64,000 nt of DNA from Arion vulgaris (taxonomy: Eukaryota > Mollusca > Gastropoda > Stylommatophora > Arionidae). The first letter of the stretch is position 1; every line of letters begins with the position of its first letter. This document shows, piece after piece, positions 13,432 through 24,280 of the stretch. Below the pieces are notes generated by a model, which was not told the origin of the DNA, made no database searches, and saw nothing but the letters and a program-made list of their open reading frames with translations. A program made the position numbers and the translations under genes. Where the stretch lies: contig CM036768.1 in assembly GCA_020796225.1 (NCBI GenBank), forward strand, positions 43,019,396-43,083,395, written 5' to 3'.

Positions 13432-15636
13432 ATGCCAACTAAGAAAATTAAACTCTTCAGTCAGTCCAGAATCGACTGTGAACGAATAGCGGCAAGTAGA
13501 TCTGCAGAAAATGTAATTATATCAGAAAATCGGAAGGAAGCTAATAGGTCGAGAATGGCCAATGCTAGAGCTCAAGAAGACGAGGATGCTGTCTTAATTC
13601 GACGTGAAGCTAATAGGACACGCATGGCTGATCAAATGAGACATGTCGACAAACAGCTGTCCGACTCGAACAAGACTCCAGACGACGAGCAATAGCACGA
13701 GTTGGCAAATGGTCTTTGTTGAAGAATGAAGCATTCAACTACAATAATAATCGTTAATACGAAAAATACCCAATAATTGCTATTGGGGATTGACAGCAGT
13801 TTGTCCTCACTGCAAGGCAAAAAATGGATTGGTGAAACACCTGGAATGTGTTGCTCTGGAGGAAAAGTTCAGTTGCCTGAATTACAAGAACCACCTGAAC
13901 CATTAAAATCGTTTATGGACGACATAGCTGACTATAACTTCTTAAAAAATATCAGAAAATACAATTCATGCTTTCAGATGACATCTTTTGGCACAACTTC
14001 TCCAATTTCACATCAAGGATTTATGCCAACTTTTAAAATTCAAGGTCAAGTATATCATCAATTTGGTTCACTCTTGCCACAACCAAATGAAGACCCACAA
14101 TTTCTTCAAATTTATTTCATGGGTAATGAAGAAGCTGAGGCAAATCAGCGCATCAATTGTAATCCAGTAACTAATCACAATACAGTGTTAGCTATTCAAC
14201 GTATGCTACACACTTGCAATAGTTATGTCAGAAGTTTCAAGACTGTATTAGATCAGTTGCCCACTGACGACAGGAAAATTGCAATCCGCGCTGACATAGT
14301 TCCGACCGGTCAACATGAGCGGACTTATAATGCACCTGTAGTAAACGAAGTTGCCATTATCATAGCAGGAAATGATTTTGGAAATCGGGATGTAATTTTA
14401 CAAAAACGAGACAACAAGCTGCAACAAATTTCAGAAAAACACAGATCTTACGATGCCCTTCAGTATCAATTTATTTCCTCGGGGTGAAAACAGCTACTAC
14501 ATTTGCATCAATCAAAGGGATCCAGTCACTAAATTGATTTCAAACAAATTTGTTTCTTCAAAGGATTTCTACTCATTTCGAATCATGATCAGAGATACTC
14601 CAAATCACCTTTTAAGTTGTCGCCAACTATTCCATCAATTTTTGGTAGATATGTTCGCAAAAATTGAATGCTAACGATTGCTCTATATTTGATTGAACCA
14701 AACAAAACTACGTTCAGAAGAATATGTTCATTTGAGGGATGCTATTGCGATAGATGGCCAGGCAAACAACTATGGCAGGTTGGTTATTTTGCCATCGTCA
14801 ACGTTTACCGGAGGTCCGCGGTATATGCATGAATATACCCAAGATTCGATTACTTATGTTCGCAATTATGGAAAACCTGATCTCTTCATAACGTTTATAT
14901 GTAACACAAAATGGAAAGAAATACAAGATGAATTACTACCAGGACAGTCACATTTGGATAGACATGATCTAATTGCACGTGTGTTTTGTCAAAAGTTAAT
15001 TAAATTCATGCAACTTATAACGAAGGGAGAGATCTTTGGTCCTGTGAGATGTTGGGTGTCTTCAACAGAATGGCAAAAACAGGGTTTGCCACATAACCAT
15101 TTATTATTTTGGTTATTAAATAGATTGGCCCAAATAATATTGATCGCATTATTAGGGCGGAGATTCCTGATCCAAACTTAGATCCACAACTACATAAAAC
15201 CGTTAAATAGCAAATAGTGCATGGACCATGTGGATACATCAATCCGAATTCCCCATGTATGAAGGACGGCAAATGTACCAAACGATATCCGAAGAGTCTG
15301 TTGCTTGAAACTCAAACTGGAGAAAATGGCTATCCACTATATCGAAGAAGAAAGTTAGCTGATGGAGGATTCGAAGCAACTAAGAAACTTAAGAGAGCAA
15401 ATAGTTCAGTTGAATTTAACATCGACAATAGATGGATTGTTCCGTATTGTCCAATGTTGTCACGAATGTGTGATGCACATATTAATGTTGAGTACTGCAA
15501 TTCAGTAAAATCGATCAAATATGTGTTAAAATACATACACAAAGGTTCTGATCAAGCTGTGTTTGGCATTCAAAACGATGGAGAATTGATTGATGAAATA
15601 GAAGGTTATCGTACTGGCGCTCATCAGCAGCAATGA
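13432..15636 (+). pseudogene. Helitron RepHel, N-terminal and Rep (HUH) part
   Basis: Broken into at least five frames. The N-terminus (MPTKKIKLFSQSR, 13432) is followed by the Asn/Arg-rich repeats RKEANRSRMANAR typical of animal Helitron ORFs. The helitron-like N domain follows: FGTTSPISHQGFMPTFKIQG, then FLQIYFMGNEE (13990-14130). The Rep domain keeps the histidine motif GLPHNHLLFWL (15085-15117) and the two-tyrosine motif IKYVLKYIHKGSDQ (15513-15555). Rep nicks and ligates DNA during rolling-circle transposition. Both catalytic motifs look intact despite the frameshifts. Stops at about 13693, 14485, 14672, 15179, 15208 and 15634 disrupt the ORF. Confidence 0.9.
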
Positions 15637-15947
15637 AGCAGTTTGGCGGATATTGATTTCCCGTTCATGAGAGATATCCCTCCGTAATGCAACTGAGCGT
15701 CCACCTTGAAAACGGACAGAGAGTTTACTTCAATACAGAAAATTTCCAACAAAGAGTTCAGCAACCTCCAAGAACAACTTTAACTGCCTTTTTTTTTAGC
15801 TTTGTCAAAATGAGCACTTTGCAAAGACTTTACTTTACTTTGAAGTTGCTAAATATTAAATTAAACATGGGATGAGTATAGAAGCTTTTAATAGAAGAAA
15901 GCAGAGTCACAGTTGTTGGGTTCGATGGAGTTAAATCTAGCGATGTT

Positions 15948-17275
15948 TTGGGACGTGTTTATACTGTACATCCAAACAATTTCGAATGTTTCTACCGCCG
16001 CATCCTACTTCATACCGTTAGAGGTTCAATATCATTTACTGAATTAAAGACGGTTGAGGGTCAAGTTTGTGCAACATTTCGTGAAGCATGTCAAAAGCTT
16101 GATTTACTGGAGGACGACAATCAATGGCATGCTACGATGGCAGAAACAGTTGCATCAGAATCACCACAAAAGATCAGATCACTTTTCATCATTCTTATTA
16201 CCTCATGCAATCCATCAAATCCACAAAATTTGTGGGACACATTCAAGGAAAGTATGTCGGAAGATATTCTTAATCGTACAAGAGAACAGAATCCTGACTT
16301 GCAAATTGTTTACAACGAAGATATATTTAACGAAGTTTTAATCATCATAGAGGATAAAGTTATTGACATGGTGGTAAAACTTTACAAGAATTAGGGCTTC
16401 CACATCCAGCAAGAAACAACATCAATCGTTTGCAGATAGAAATACTTAAAGAAACCGCTTACAACGCCGGCGACTTAGAGCATTACGTAACCATCAATGA
16501 GCCACTATTAGTTCATGACCAAAGAAATGTTTACAATATAATTATGAACCGAGTGAATGGTGGTACAGGCGGTCTATTCTTCATTGATGCACCAGGAGGG
16601 ACAGAAAAGACGTCTGTGATGAATTTACTCCTTTCAAGAATTCGCTTTCAATCGCATATTGCAATTGCCATGGCTTCTTCTGGAATAGCAGCAACTTTAC
16701 TTCAAGGAGGACGAACTGCCCACTCTACTCTTAAATTGCCACTCGGTTTAGCACATACCGAAGAGCCAATTTGCAATATCAGTAAAGGAACAGGCAAAGC
16801 GGCAGTTTTACAACAATGCAAATTGATTGTTTGGGATGAATTCACTATGATTCACAAACACGGACTAGAAGCACTCAACAGGTCTCTTCAAGATATTAGA
16901 AACAATCGACAACTTATGGGTGGAGCAGTAGTGGTTCTTGCTGGTGATTTCAGGCAAACACTTCTTATTATTCCTAGAGGAACAATGGCTGATGAGCTCA
17001 AGGCGTGTCTGAAATCATCCCATCTTTGGAGACATGTTCAAAATTTAAAATTAACTACCAACATGAGGGTCCATTTACAGCAGGATGTTAATACTGGACA
17101 ATTTGCTGATCAATTGCTTTCTTTAGGAGATGGGCGGCTTTGCAAGGAACCAAACACTGACACAATCAAGCTACCAGAAGACTTCTGCAATATTGTGCAC
17201 TCAATAGAACAACTTCAAGACATGGTGTTTTCACGGGAAAACAAGGAATGTTGTTTAATATCAGGCCCTAATTGA
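15948..17275 (+). pseudogene. Helitron RepHel, Pif1-like helicase part
   Basis: This continues the RepHel polypeptide after a decayed gap at 15640-15940. From 16430 it is one 281-codon stretch with helicase motif I as FIDAPGGTEKT (16585-16615), motif Ia AMASSGIAATLLQGGRTAHS, motif II as LIVWDEFTM and motif III AGDFRQTL (16940-16965). The Walker A box has Glu in place of the usual Gly before Lys (GGTEKT for GGTGKT), which should impair nucleotide binding. The distal motifs are missing past the stop at 17273. Helicase activity would be needed for strand displacement during transposition. Confidence 0.9.
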
Positions 17276-17370
17276 TAAATAAATATAACGTACAATATTT
17301 AGAAGAAAATGATATCTCTTGGAACGGCGTCACCAATTCCTCATCAAGGATTACTAACAACTTTCACCCT

Positions 17371-17395
17371 AGCGAAGCCGGGTTAATCAGCTAGT
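17371..17395 (+). other. Helitron 3' terminus with CTAG^T end
   Basis: The sequence is GCGAAGCCGGGTTAATCAG followed by CTAG and the host T. Near-identical strings are a common end of animal Helitrons. A short imperfect hairpin (CCCTAGCGAAGCCGGG) lies just before the terminus, as expected for the termination signal. Confidence 0.9.
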
Positions 17396-19140
17396 TCCTC
17401 TATAATTCGAGCATTCTTTGAGACCATCCTTTTTTGTAGTTGAACTATGTAGTACTCTCTCCAGTCTTTTGGTATTTCTTCCTTCTCCCAAATTGTTCCT
17501 AGCAAGCCATGTAGCATGTCTATTGATATGTCAGCATTTGTCTCTATAGCCTCTGCAGGTATACCATCTTGTCCTGTAACTTTAACACTTTGTAGTTTAA
17601 GAATGGCGTTCCCTATTTCCTCTTTGCCTGGCTTGCTACAGTCGATTGCTAGTTCTTGTGAGATTGGATCTATGTCTGGTTGGCTTTAGGGAACTGGCCT
17701 ATTTAGTAGATCTTTGAAATGTTCTGTCCATCTCTGCATCTGTTCTTGAGTATTGCCCTGAAATCTTCCAGTTTTGTCCTTAATCAGTTTATTTCTTTGT
17801 TTGATTCCCTGCCAATTTCCCTTGTTTTATCAACTTTTTTTCACTTACCCTGCAGCTCCCCTTTTTTTTTTGAAAAGTCGTCTATGTCCTTTTTTATCTG
17901 TTTTTATATAAACTTTTTTTTCCCCCTTTGTTGGTTTTTGTGCATGTCTTATTGGTTGATTTGCTGATCTTGTTCTCAACAGAGATCGGTCTGTCTGTCT
18001 CTTCTCCCTTTCGCATCTTATCTAATGACCTGATAGCCATTTCTTGTGGTGGTTTTCTTTTTCCAGGTATCTCACATGTGTTAGTTCAGACTTCTTTAAT
18101 CTTATGCCAGTGGTCTTCGATGCTCCCTTCATCTACCTCTGATAGAGTCTCGCATGTGTTGGAAATCTGACACAAAATATATCCTTTTCCTTCTGCTCCT
18201 TCAGATGTACCACATTGTATAGCACCCTGCTACTATGTGTGGTCGACATGAATCTCTTTAGTTTCATTCTCACCTTAGCTATTACAAGGTTGTGATCAGA
18301 GGCAACATCTGCCCATCTATAGGCTTTTATATCATAAAGTGATCTTCTGAACTTCCCTGTAATGCATATGTGGTCGAGTTGGTTTTCTGTCCTGTAGTCT
18401 GGTGATATCCATGTAGCTGTGTGGATTCTGTTGTGTTGAAGCAGCTGTATCCTATAACAAACTGGTTTGCTACTCAAAGATCAACGAACATCTCTGAATT
18501 TTCAATGATCTCCCACAGTGCATGTTTTCACATAGTTTTCTCGAAACCTCAGCTGTCCTTACCTATTTAAGGAATTAACATATCCCACCAAGATTGTTAA
18601 ATCCTTGCTGCTAAACTAACATAATACATTCGGTAATTTGCTATAGAACTCTTCTTGTATTGGTTCTTTGCTGTCATTTGTTGGGGCGTAGCATTGGACT
18701 ATGTTCAGTTTAATTTAATTCTAGCATTTGAGGTTTTGAAGGTCTATTCTTGTTTCCACATTCTGAATCATTCTTGGTCCTAACGGCTCCCATTCGATTG
18801 GTGCCTTTTGTGCTTGTTTGACCAACATCAATGCTACTCCCTCCTTGTGAGTTGCGTCTTCATACTCTATCTCGGCCTACATTATTGTTTTCCCTGTTGC
18901 TAGGCTAGTGTGCCCTGCATTTATCTAATCTAGTTTTGTCCAGTCCCTGGATGTCCAGTCCATATGTTCTAATTTCCTAAGCCACATGTGCTGTCTTCCC
19001 AGTTTCAAACTTTGTGAAAAACATTCCAGGTGCCAATCCTAGAGATCTTCCGGGCTGAAAGAAGTGACTTCGACTACCTTTCAGATTTCATCAAGTCGCT
19101 TCATGAGTCCTTCCCGGCGGATCCTTCTTATTCATAGGTG
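17395..19140 (-). pseudogene. LINE-1, 5' segment (endonuclease and RT start)
   Basis: On the minus strand, the APE-type endonuclease starts near 19045 with RIGTWNV, followed by ETGKTAHVA and THKEGVALMLVKQAQKAPIEW. It ends near 18250-18420 with TWISPDYRTENQLDHICITG and RWADVASDHNLVIAKV, the C-terminal SDH box. The RT N-terminal half follows to 17395. Counting only LINE-1 sequence (8598-9913, 12117-12701 and 17395-19140), the copy is about 3.6 kb, close to full length for this type. Stops and small indels are scattered throughout. Confidence 0.85.
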
Positions 19141-19365
19141 GTAAGCTATGAATTTCCCGTTGTAGTTTATGTAGTTATCTATTGTTTTTACCAGGTATGG
19201 TAGCTCATTGCGAATCTCATTAGTCACCTCTTGACATGCTGGTAGGTATCAGTGGTTCTATTCTATCATGGGTTCCTGTAACCACTCGCAAGGGTCTTAC
19301 TTATTAATGCTTCGTTATCTATTGGTATGTCAAATTATTATTTTTTTTTAATGTTGCTACATCTC
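19141..19365. other. No recognised feature
   Basis: This is probably the 5' untranslated end of LINE-1 and its flank. It includes a short T run near 19340. I see no gene or clear repeat. Confidence 0.4.
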
Positions 19366-19612
19366 ATACTATATTGTATATCTAGAACTCTTATACAAAT
19401 TACTGGCGATATATAACTGAAGAAAGTATCTAGTACTTTTATACAAATTACTGACAATATATAACTGAAGAAAGTATCTAGTATCTTATACAATTACTGA
19501 CAATATATAACTGAAGAAGTATCTAGTACTTTATACAAATTACTGACAATATATAACTGAAAGTATCTAGTACTCTTATACAAATTACTGACAATATATA
19601 ACCGAAGAAAGA
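19366..19612. repeat. ~60-bp minisatellite, about 4-5 copies
   Basis: The unit contains ATCTAGTACTTTTATACAA, ATTACTGACAATATATAAC and TGAAGAAAGT. Copies differ by single-base deletions in the A and T runs. Confidence 0.9.
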
Positions 19613-19689
19613 TGATTATCTGCAATTTATATTAATAATGTACTTACGAAACGTAGCTTTATGCCAGAAACGTCAGCTAGTTTTCCTCG

Positions 19690-19950
19690 ATGGAAATAGT
19701 CCCTTTAAGCTGGAACATACAATAAAGAAATATCAATGTCATGATTAGTCCCATTAACTTTTAACATACTACAAATAAATATCAATGTCATGATTAGTCT
19801 CATTAACTTTTAGAACATACAACAAATAAATATCTATGTCATGATTAGTCTCATTAACTTTTAGAACATACAACAAATAAATATCTATGTCATGATTAGT
19901 CTCATTAACTTTTAGAACATACAACAAATAAATATCAATGCATTGATATA
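19690..19950. repeat. ~59-bp minisatellite, about 4 copies
   Basis: The unit contains ATATCAATGTCATGATTAGT, CTCATTAACTTTTAGAACAT and ACAACAAATAA. A shorter related duplication around GTGAATCTGAGGTCATTG / TTGTCTAATGTGAATCTATG follows at 20050-20150. Confidence 0.9.
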
Positions 19951-20147
19951 TACAAGTTGTTAGAGAAGATTAGTTCCCTGTAAAACATTGTATAATTCAG
20001 TGTGTAGACAAACTTGGACACGCAATGTAAAGAAAATGATAACTATTGTTAGATGTTTATTGTCTAATGTGAATCTGAGGTCATTGACACGCAATGTCAG
20101 AATATGTTAACTACTTGTTAAGACTTTCATTGTCTAATGTGAATCTA

Positions 20148-20790
20148 TGAAACACCTGATGAAACAATAGTGATGTGATTGCTGATGAAACAATAGTGAT
20201 GTGACAACTGATGAAACAATAGTGATGTGACAACTGATGAAACAATAGTGACGTGACGGCTGATGAAACAATAGTGATGTGACAACTGATGAAACAATAG
20301 TGATGTGACAACTGATGAAATAATTGTGATGTGACAGCTGATGAAACAATAGTGATGTGACAACTGAAGAAACAATAGTGATGTGACAACTGATGGAACA
20401 ATAGTGATGTGACAGCTGATGAAACAATAGTGATGTGACAGCTGATGAAACAATAGTGATTTGACAACTGATGAAATAATAGTGATGTGACAGCTGATGA
20501 AACAATAGTGATGTGACAACTGATGAAACAATAGTGATGTGACAACTGATGAAACAATAGTGATGTGACAGCTGATGAAACAATAGTGATTTGACAACTG
20601 ATGAAACAATCGTGATGTGACACCTGATGAAACAATAGTGATGTGACTGCTCATGAAACAATAGTGATGTGACAACTGATGAAACAATAGTGATGTAACA
20701 ACAGTGAAACAATAGTGATGTGACATCTGATGAAACAATAGTGATGTGACTGCTGATGAAACAATAGTGATGTGACAACTGATGAAACTG
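20148..20790. repeat. 26-bp minisatellite, about 24 copies
   Basis: The unit is TGATGAAACAATAGTGATGT + GACAAC, with variants GACAGC, GACTGC and ATTTGA. The long minus-strand ORFs in all three frames (for example 20145-20867) come from a unit without stops and a length not divisible by three, so they are not genes. Confidence 0.97.
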
Positions 20791-20946
20791 GGCTGCACTA
20801 GGGAATGCCCATTGTGAAGATGAGATACTATGCATGCCTCGGCTGTTACAAATAATTTAGCAGACATTTCACAGATATATTGTTACATGTACCCATTTGT
20901 TAGCTTGCGTGTGAAAAGAGACACTGTATTGATCAATTAGACACTG

Positions 20947-21186
20947 TTGACGTTGTTCCTCTGTACCCGGGTGTTTGATTGTACATGCCCTCATAACCAG
21001 ATTTGTTACACGTTTCATTATAATGACCTTATCATGAATGACATTGATAAAGTTGAATATGGAGATTGTATATTAACTATAAACATGAATAATATGTTTA
21101 ACTACTTTAGATTTGCAGACAACGGACATTTACTAAAGACACATAGATTAGCAGACGAAAAGTTGTATGTTTTAGACATGGAATAA
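20947..21186 (+). CDS. Unidentified short ORF between minisatellites
   Basis: A 79-codon plus-strand ORF in otherwise unique sequence. The C-terminal part (NDIDKVEYGDCILTINMNNM ... KLYVLDME) is acidic and hydrophilic with varied composition, unlike the surrounding repeats, and ends in a stop at 21184-21186. I recognise no family. It could be a terminal exon, a transposon relic or chance. A tandem array starts directly after it. Confidence 0.25.
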   Translation: MTLFLCTRVFDCTCPHNQICYTFHYNDLIMNDIDKVEYGDCILTINMNNMFNYFRFADNGHLLKTHRLADEKLYVLDME

Positions 21187-21189
21187 TAG

Positions 21190-22185
21190 ACTAGAATAAG
21201 TAAGTTGAAATACTAGATAGGCAAATTGTAAAGATATAAGTTAAGCGATTCAGAGACCAGCAGAGTAAAAGATTTAATTTAAGGATTCAGAGACTAGCAG
21301 AGTAAAAGATTTAATTCCCAAGGATTCAGAATAATAAGTAAGATTTAATTTAGGATTCATAGACTAGCAAGTAAAGATGTAAGATAAAGATTCATAGACT
21401 AACAAGTAAAAGATTTAATTTAAAGATTCATAGACCAACAAAGTCTAAAAAGATTCCAATTTAAAGATTCATGAATAACAAAGTAAAAGATGTAAATAAA
21501 GATTCACAGACTAACAAAGTAAAGATGTGTAAGATAAAGATTCTACTAGAACTAACAAAGTAAAAGATGTAAGATAAAGATTCATAGACTAACAAAGTAA
21601 AGATGTAGATAAAGATTCATAGACTAACAAAGTAAAAGGGTAAGATAAAGATTCATAGACTAACCAAAGTAAAAGATGTAAGATAAAGATTCACTTAAAG
21701 ACTAGCAAAGTAAAAGAGGTAAGATAAAGATTCTTAGACCTAACAAAGTAAAAGATGTAAAGATAAAGAATTCATAGACTAACAAAGTAAAGAGGCAGAT
21801 AAGAGATTCAGACTAACAAAGTAAAAGAGTGAAGATAAAGATTCTACTTAGACTAACAAAGTAAAAGATGTAAGATAAAGATTCATAGACATATAAAAAT
21901 ATTAAAAAAAATTTTAAGATAAAGATTCATAGACTAACAAAGTAAAGAGGTAGATAAAGATTCTGTAGACCTTAAAGTAAAGATGTAAAGATAGGGTTAC
22001 TTAGAACTAACATAAAGTAAAAGATGTAAGATAAGAGATTCATAGACTAACAAAGTAAAAGAGGTAAGATAAAGATTCATAGACTAATAAGTAAAATATA
22101 ATTAAAGATTATGTTCTTATTAAAAGGTAATTAAAAATTCTGTTATAAAGTAAAAAATGTAAGATAAAGATTCATAGACTAGCAG
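21190..22185. repeat. ~38-bp minisatellite, about 25 copies, left block
   Basis: The unit is TTCATAGACTAACAAAGTAA plus AAGATGTAAGATAAAGA. Early copies (21240-21350) carry the variant TTCAGAGACCAGCAGAGTAA / AAGATTTAATTTAAGGA, and this variant is the one that returns at 34343-34830. A remnant of similar sequence also sits at 24215-24280. Copies show many small indels. Confidence 0.93.
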
Positions 22186-22194
22186 ACTGTGGTC

Positions 22195-22935
22195 AAAGGT
22201 AAATGGGGAAAAGGTAACCAAGTGCCAGTAGTACTAATAAAAATCCTACTCCACCTCACACCGGTGACTAGGAACAGACATTGCTTCCTGTGACTGCTTT
22301 GAGTGGGGACAGAATGAAGCCACTGCTGCTTTGATGATCTTTGACATGCATTAGAATGGATGAATCACTCACACCACAGTAAGAAGATCTGATGCTGATA
22401 TTAATACACATTCAGCCCAATGAAAAGAAGTTGAATAGAGTAATCATAAAGGATGAGGATGGGCATCCAGGAAAAGCGTGTACACATGGATCAAGCTTTT
22501 GGGCCCGAGATGGGTGCACGTGGGTCAACATAGGGGGAGGAACTAGGAGCCCTGAGGTGGGACCCAGGTTGAGCCCCGTGTCCAGGAACATACTAGAGGC
22601 ATGGTAAATGCTGGGCACGGTGAAAATGATGAGATGGTGGGCAGGCACCAGGGCAGAGCATACGGACACGCAAGCGGACGATGCGGGTGGAGCCCACCGA
22701 TGGGCGAACGTGCACGAAGTGATGCGGGCATTAGCGCTGGGCGTGAGGGTGAGTTGACCTCAATTTCCAAAAACTGAAAGCCCAGAGGTTAAATTCGATA
22801 CGTGTTTCCGCTGCAAGGAACTACTACTGCCTTGTAGTTTGTTTGTAGACGTCAAAAACTAGTGGAGTAAACCGTATATAACACTGGACGGTAGGAAAAC
22901 CAAGTAGTCCATAACTCCTAAGACCAGGTTTTCTG
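22195..22935 (+). mobile_element. (GA)n-tailed repeat family, copy a, 5' part
   Basis: This is a GC-rich stretch starting around GGTAACCAAGTGCCAGTAGT and CTACTCCACCTCACACCGGTGACTAGGAAC. It continues through GGCAGGCACCAGGGCAGAGC and the TGCCTTGTAGTTTG/GGACGGTAGGAAAACCAAGTAG module. The same order of modules appears at 63110-64000 in the same orientation and at 32930-34335 in reverse. It is not a protein-coding element as far as I can see. Its 3' part is at 23985-24215. Confidence 0.7.
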
Positions 22936-23984
22936 AGCAGTTGACACTCAATAACCCGGTATTGGGCGAGATTAATATCCTCTCTCCTGTGATCGTTCTC
23001 TGCTTGCCACTAAAGCGCTTGCCGCTGCCGCGCCTTGCACTGGTTTTGCTTCTGCTGGGCTTTCTAGTTGTTCTACTCGCCCAGCGAAGTGGGACGCATA
23101 CCCTGTTGCCGTGCCGGCCTGCCCCTCGATGTCTTTGCCAGCGTGCGTGTATCTGCCTGATGTCTGTCACCATCGACATTTTGCTCACATTGTTAATTGC
23201 CTTCCATATGCGTACTTGCTCTGCCATTATGCCTACCTCACCATTTCCGTCAATTCCCACTGGGCTGTCCGACTTCGAAGGCCAAAATCCGAGTTCGCCG
23301 CATGATGTCCCATGCGCTCAACTCGGCACTCAGCGTGCTCATCGGCGCTAGAGCGGCTGTTCAAGAGAGAGCATGCACGTGTTCCGAATTTTGCCATGGT
23401 AACATCTCTTCGATGGTTTGACTTTGACCTATGTGGACCAACGTGCATTACAACTCAGCATCCAGAATCATCATCGGCTCCAAGGGAAGTAGTGCCTCAA
23501 GAGAGAATGAGCGGGCTCTGAATTTCGCCTCACGCGGGTCAAATGTCCCTTCGATGGTGGGAGGCTAGACTTTGACCCATGAGGACCATCGTGCTGGCGA
23601 ATTGGAACTCATCACCCAGCACCCTCATCGGCTCAAGGTTAGCAGTGTCGGAAGACGATGATCGGACTGGTTTTCCGCCCCGCAGTGATCACATGTATCA
23701 TTCTGGCTTTCACATCCACCGAGAGGCAGGCAGTAACAGTGCTCTGGGAGTCGCTTTGTCTATGTTGAGGCTGTCCATCAGGCATTGCTACCCCTGCTAC
23801 TCTCTCTTGCTAGAGTTGCTCTCCCACAGCACCTGCCCTCTTAACCAGACCAGAACTACCGTCTGTTACCAGGGTCACCACTTGGAGAGTGAGAGCAGAG
23901 TTAGAGCCACCTCCCTAATCCTGGCACGCCGTTTCTTGCGCTTTTGATCCCTCAGATCGTCTATGGGTCGCTACACAAACAAAA
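22936..23984 (-). mobile_element. (GA)n-tailed repeat family, copy b, inverted
   Basis: Read on the minus strand it begins near 23930 (GGCGTGCCAGGATTAGGGAG, then AGTGGTGACCCTGGTAACAG), matching the 5' part of copies c and e. It contains CAGTGGGAATTGACGGAAAT (23243-23262), which matches the point where copy d is truncated. Between 23290 and 23640 there are about three diverged ~130-bp tandem units containing CTCATCGGC and TTTGAC. It lies inside copy a, whose two halves flank it. Confidence 0.55.
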
Positions 23985-24215
23985 TGTAACCTACTGCCTT
24001 GCAGGTGGGCTGAGACGATCCAAAGACTGGCGGAAAGCGAACCCGGTAAACGCTGGTTGATCAGACACGTCGCCGAGGACAAGCACTAGAGCTCCGTGGT
24101 ACTACGAAGATTGTGACGTAAAACACGTTCTTGGCAAGGCTGTTTATATACCGCGGCAAAATATAACGAAAAGGAACGATCGAGAGAGAGGGAGAGAGAG
24201 AGAGAGAGATTAGCA
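23985..24215 (+). mobile_element. (GA)n-tailed repeat family, copy a, 3' end and tail
   Basis: Matches the reverse complement of 47798-47975 through GCGAACCCGGTAAACGCTGG, ACAAGCACTAGAGCTCC, GGCTGTTTATATA and GGAACGATCGAGAGAG. It then ends in a (GA)n run to about 24209. The 3' end GATCGAGAGAG is the same as that of the RNase H-type LINE next door (minus strand of 24281-24291). Confidence 0.75.
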
Positions 24216-24280
24216 TGAAGTAAAAAGATTTGAGTTAAAGATTCATGAACTAGCAGTGTAACAAACTAAAGTTAATGATT

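Larger units (their letters stand above)
12702..17394 (+). mobile_element. Helitron, 4.7 kb, inserted in LINE-1
   Basis: The element begins TCTATATCTATATTTTG and ends GCGAAGCCGGGTTAATCAGCTAG, with host A (12701) before and host T (17395) after. This is the canonical Helitron A^T site with TC...CTAG ends. Inside are remnants of the Rep and Pif1-like helicase parts of RepHel, in order and in the same orientation as the ends. There are no terminal inverted repeats and no target duplication, as expected for rolling-circle elements. Deleting it rejoins the LINE-1 frame exactly (…NYRGI | MLLSVP…). The coding region is split by many frameshifts, so the copy is not autonomous. Confidence 0.93.

Noticed and set aside
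20111..20867. Three overlapping minus-strand ORFs of up to 240 codons
   Set aside because: The 26-bp unit has no stop in any minus frame, so every frame is open; no flanking gene signals.
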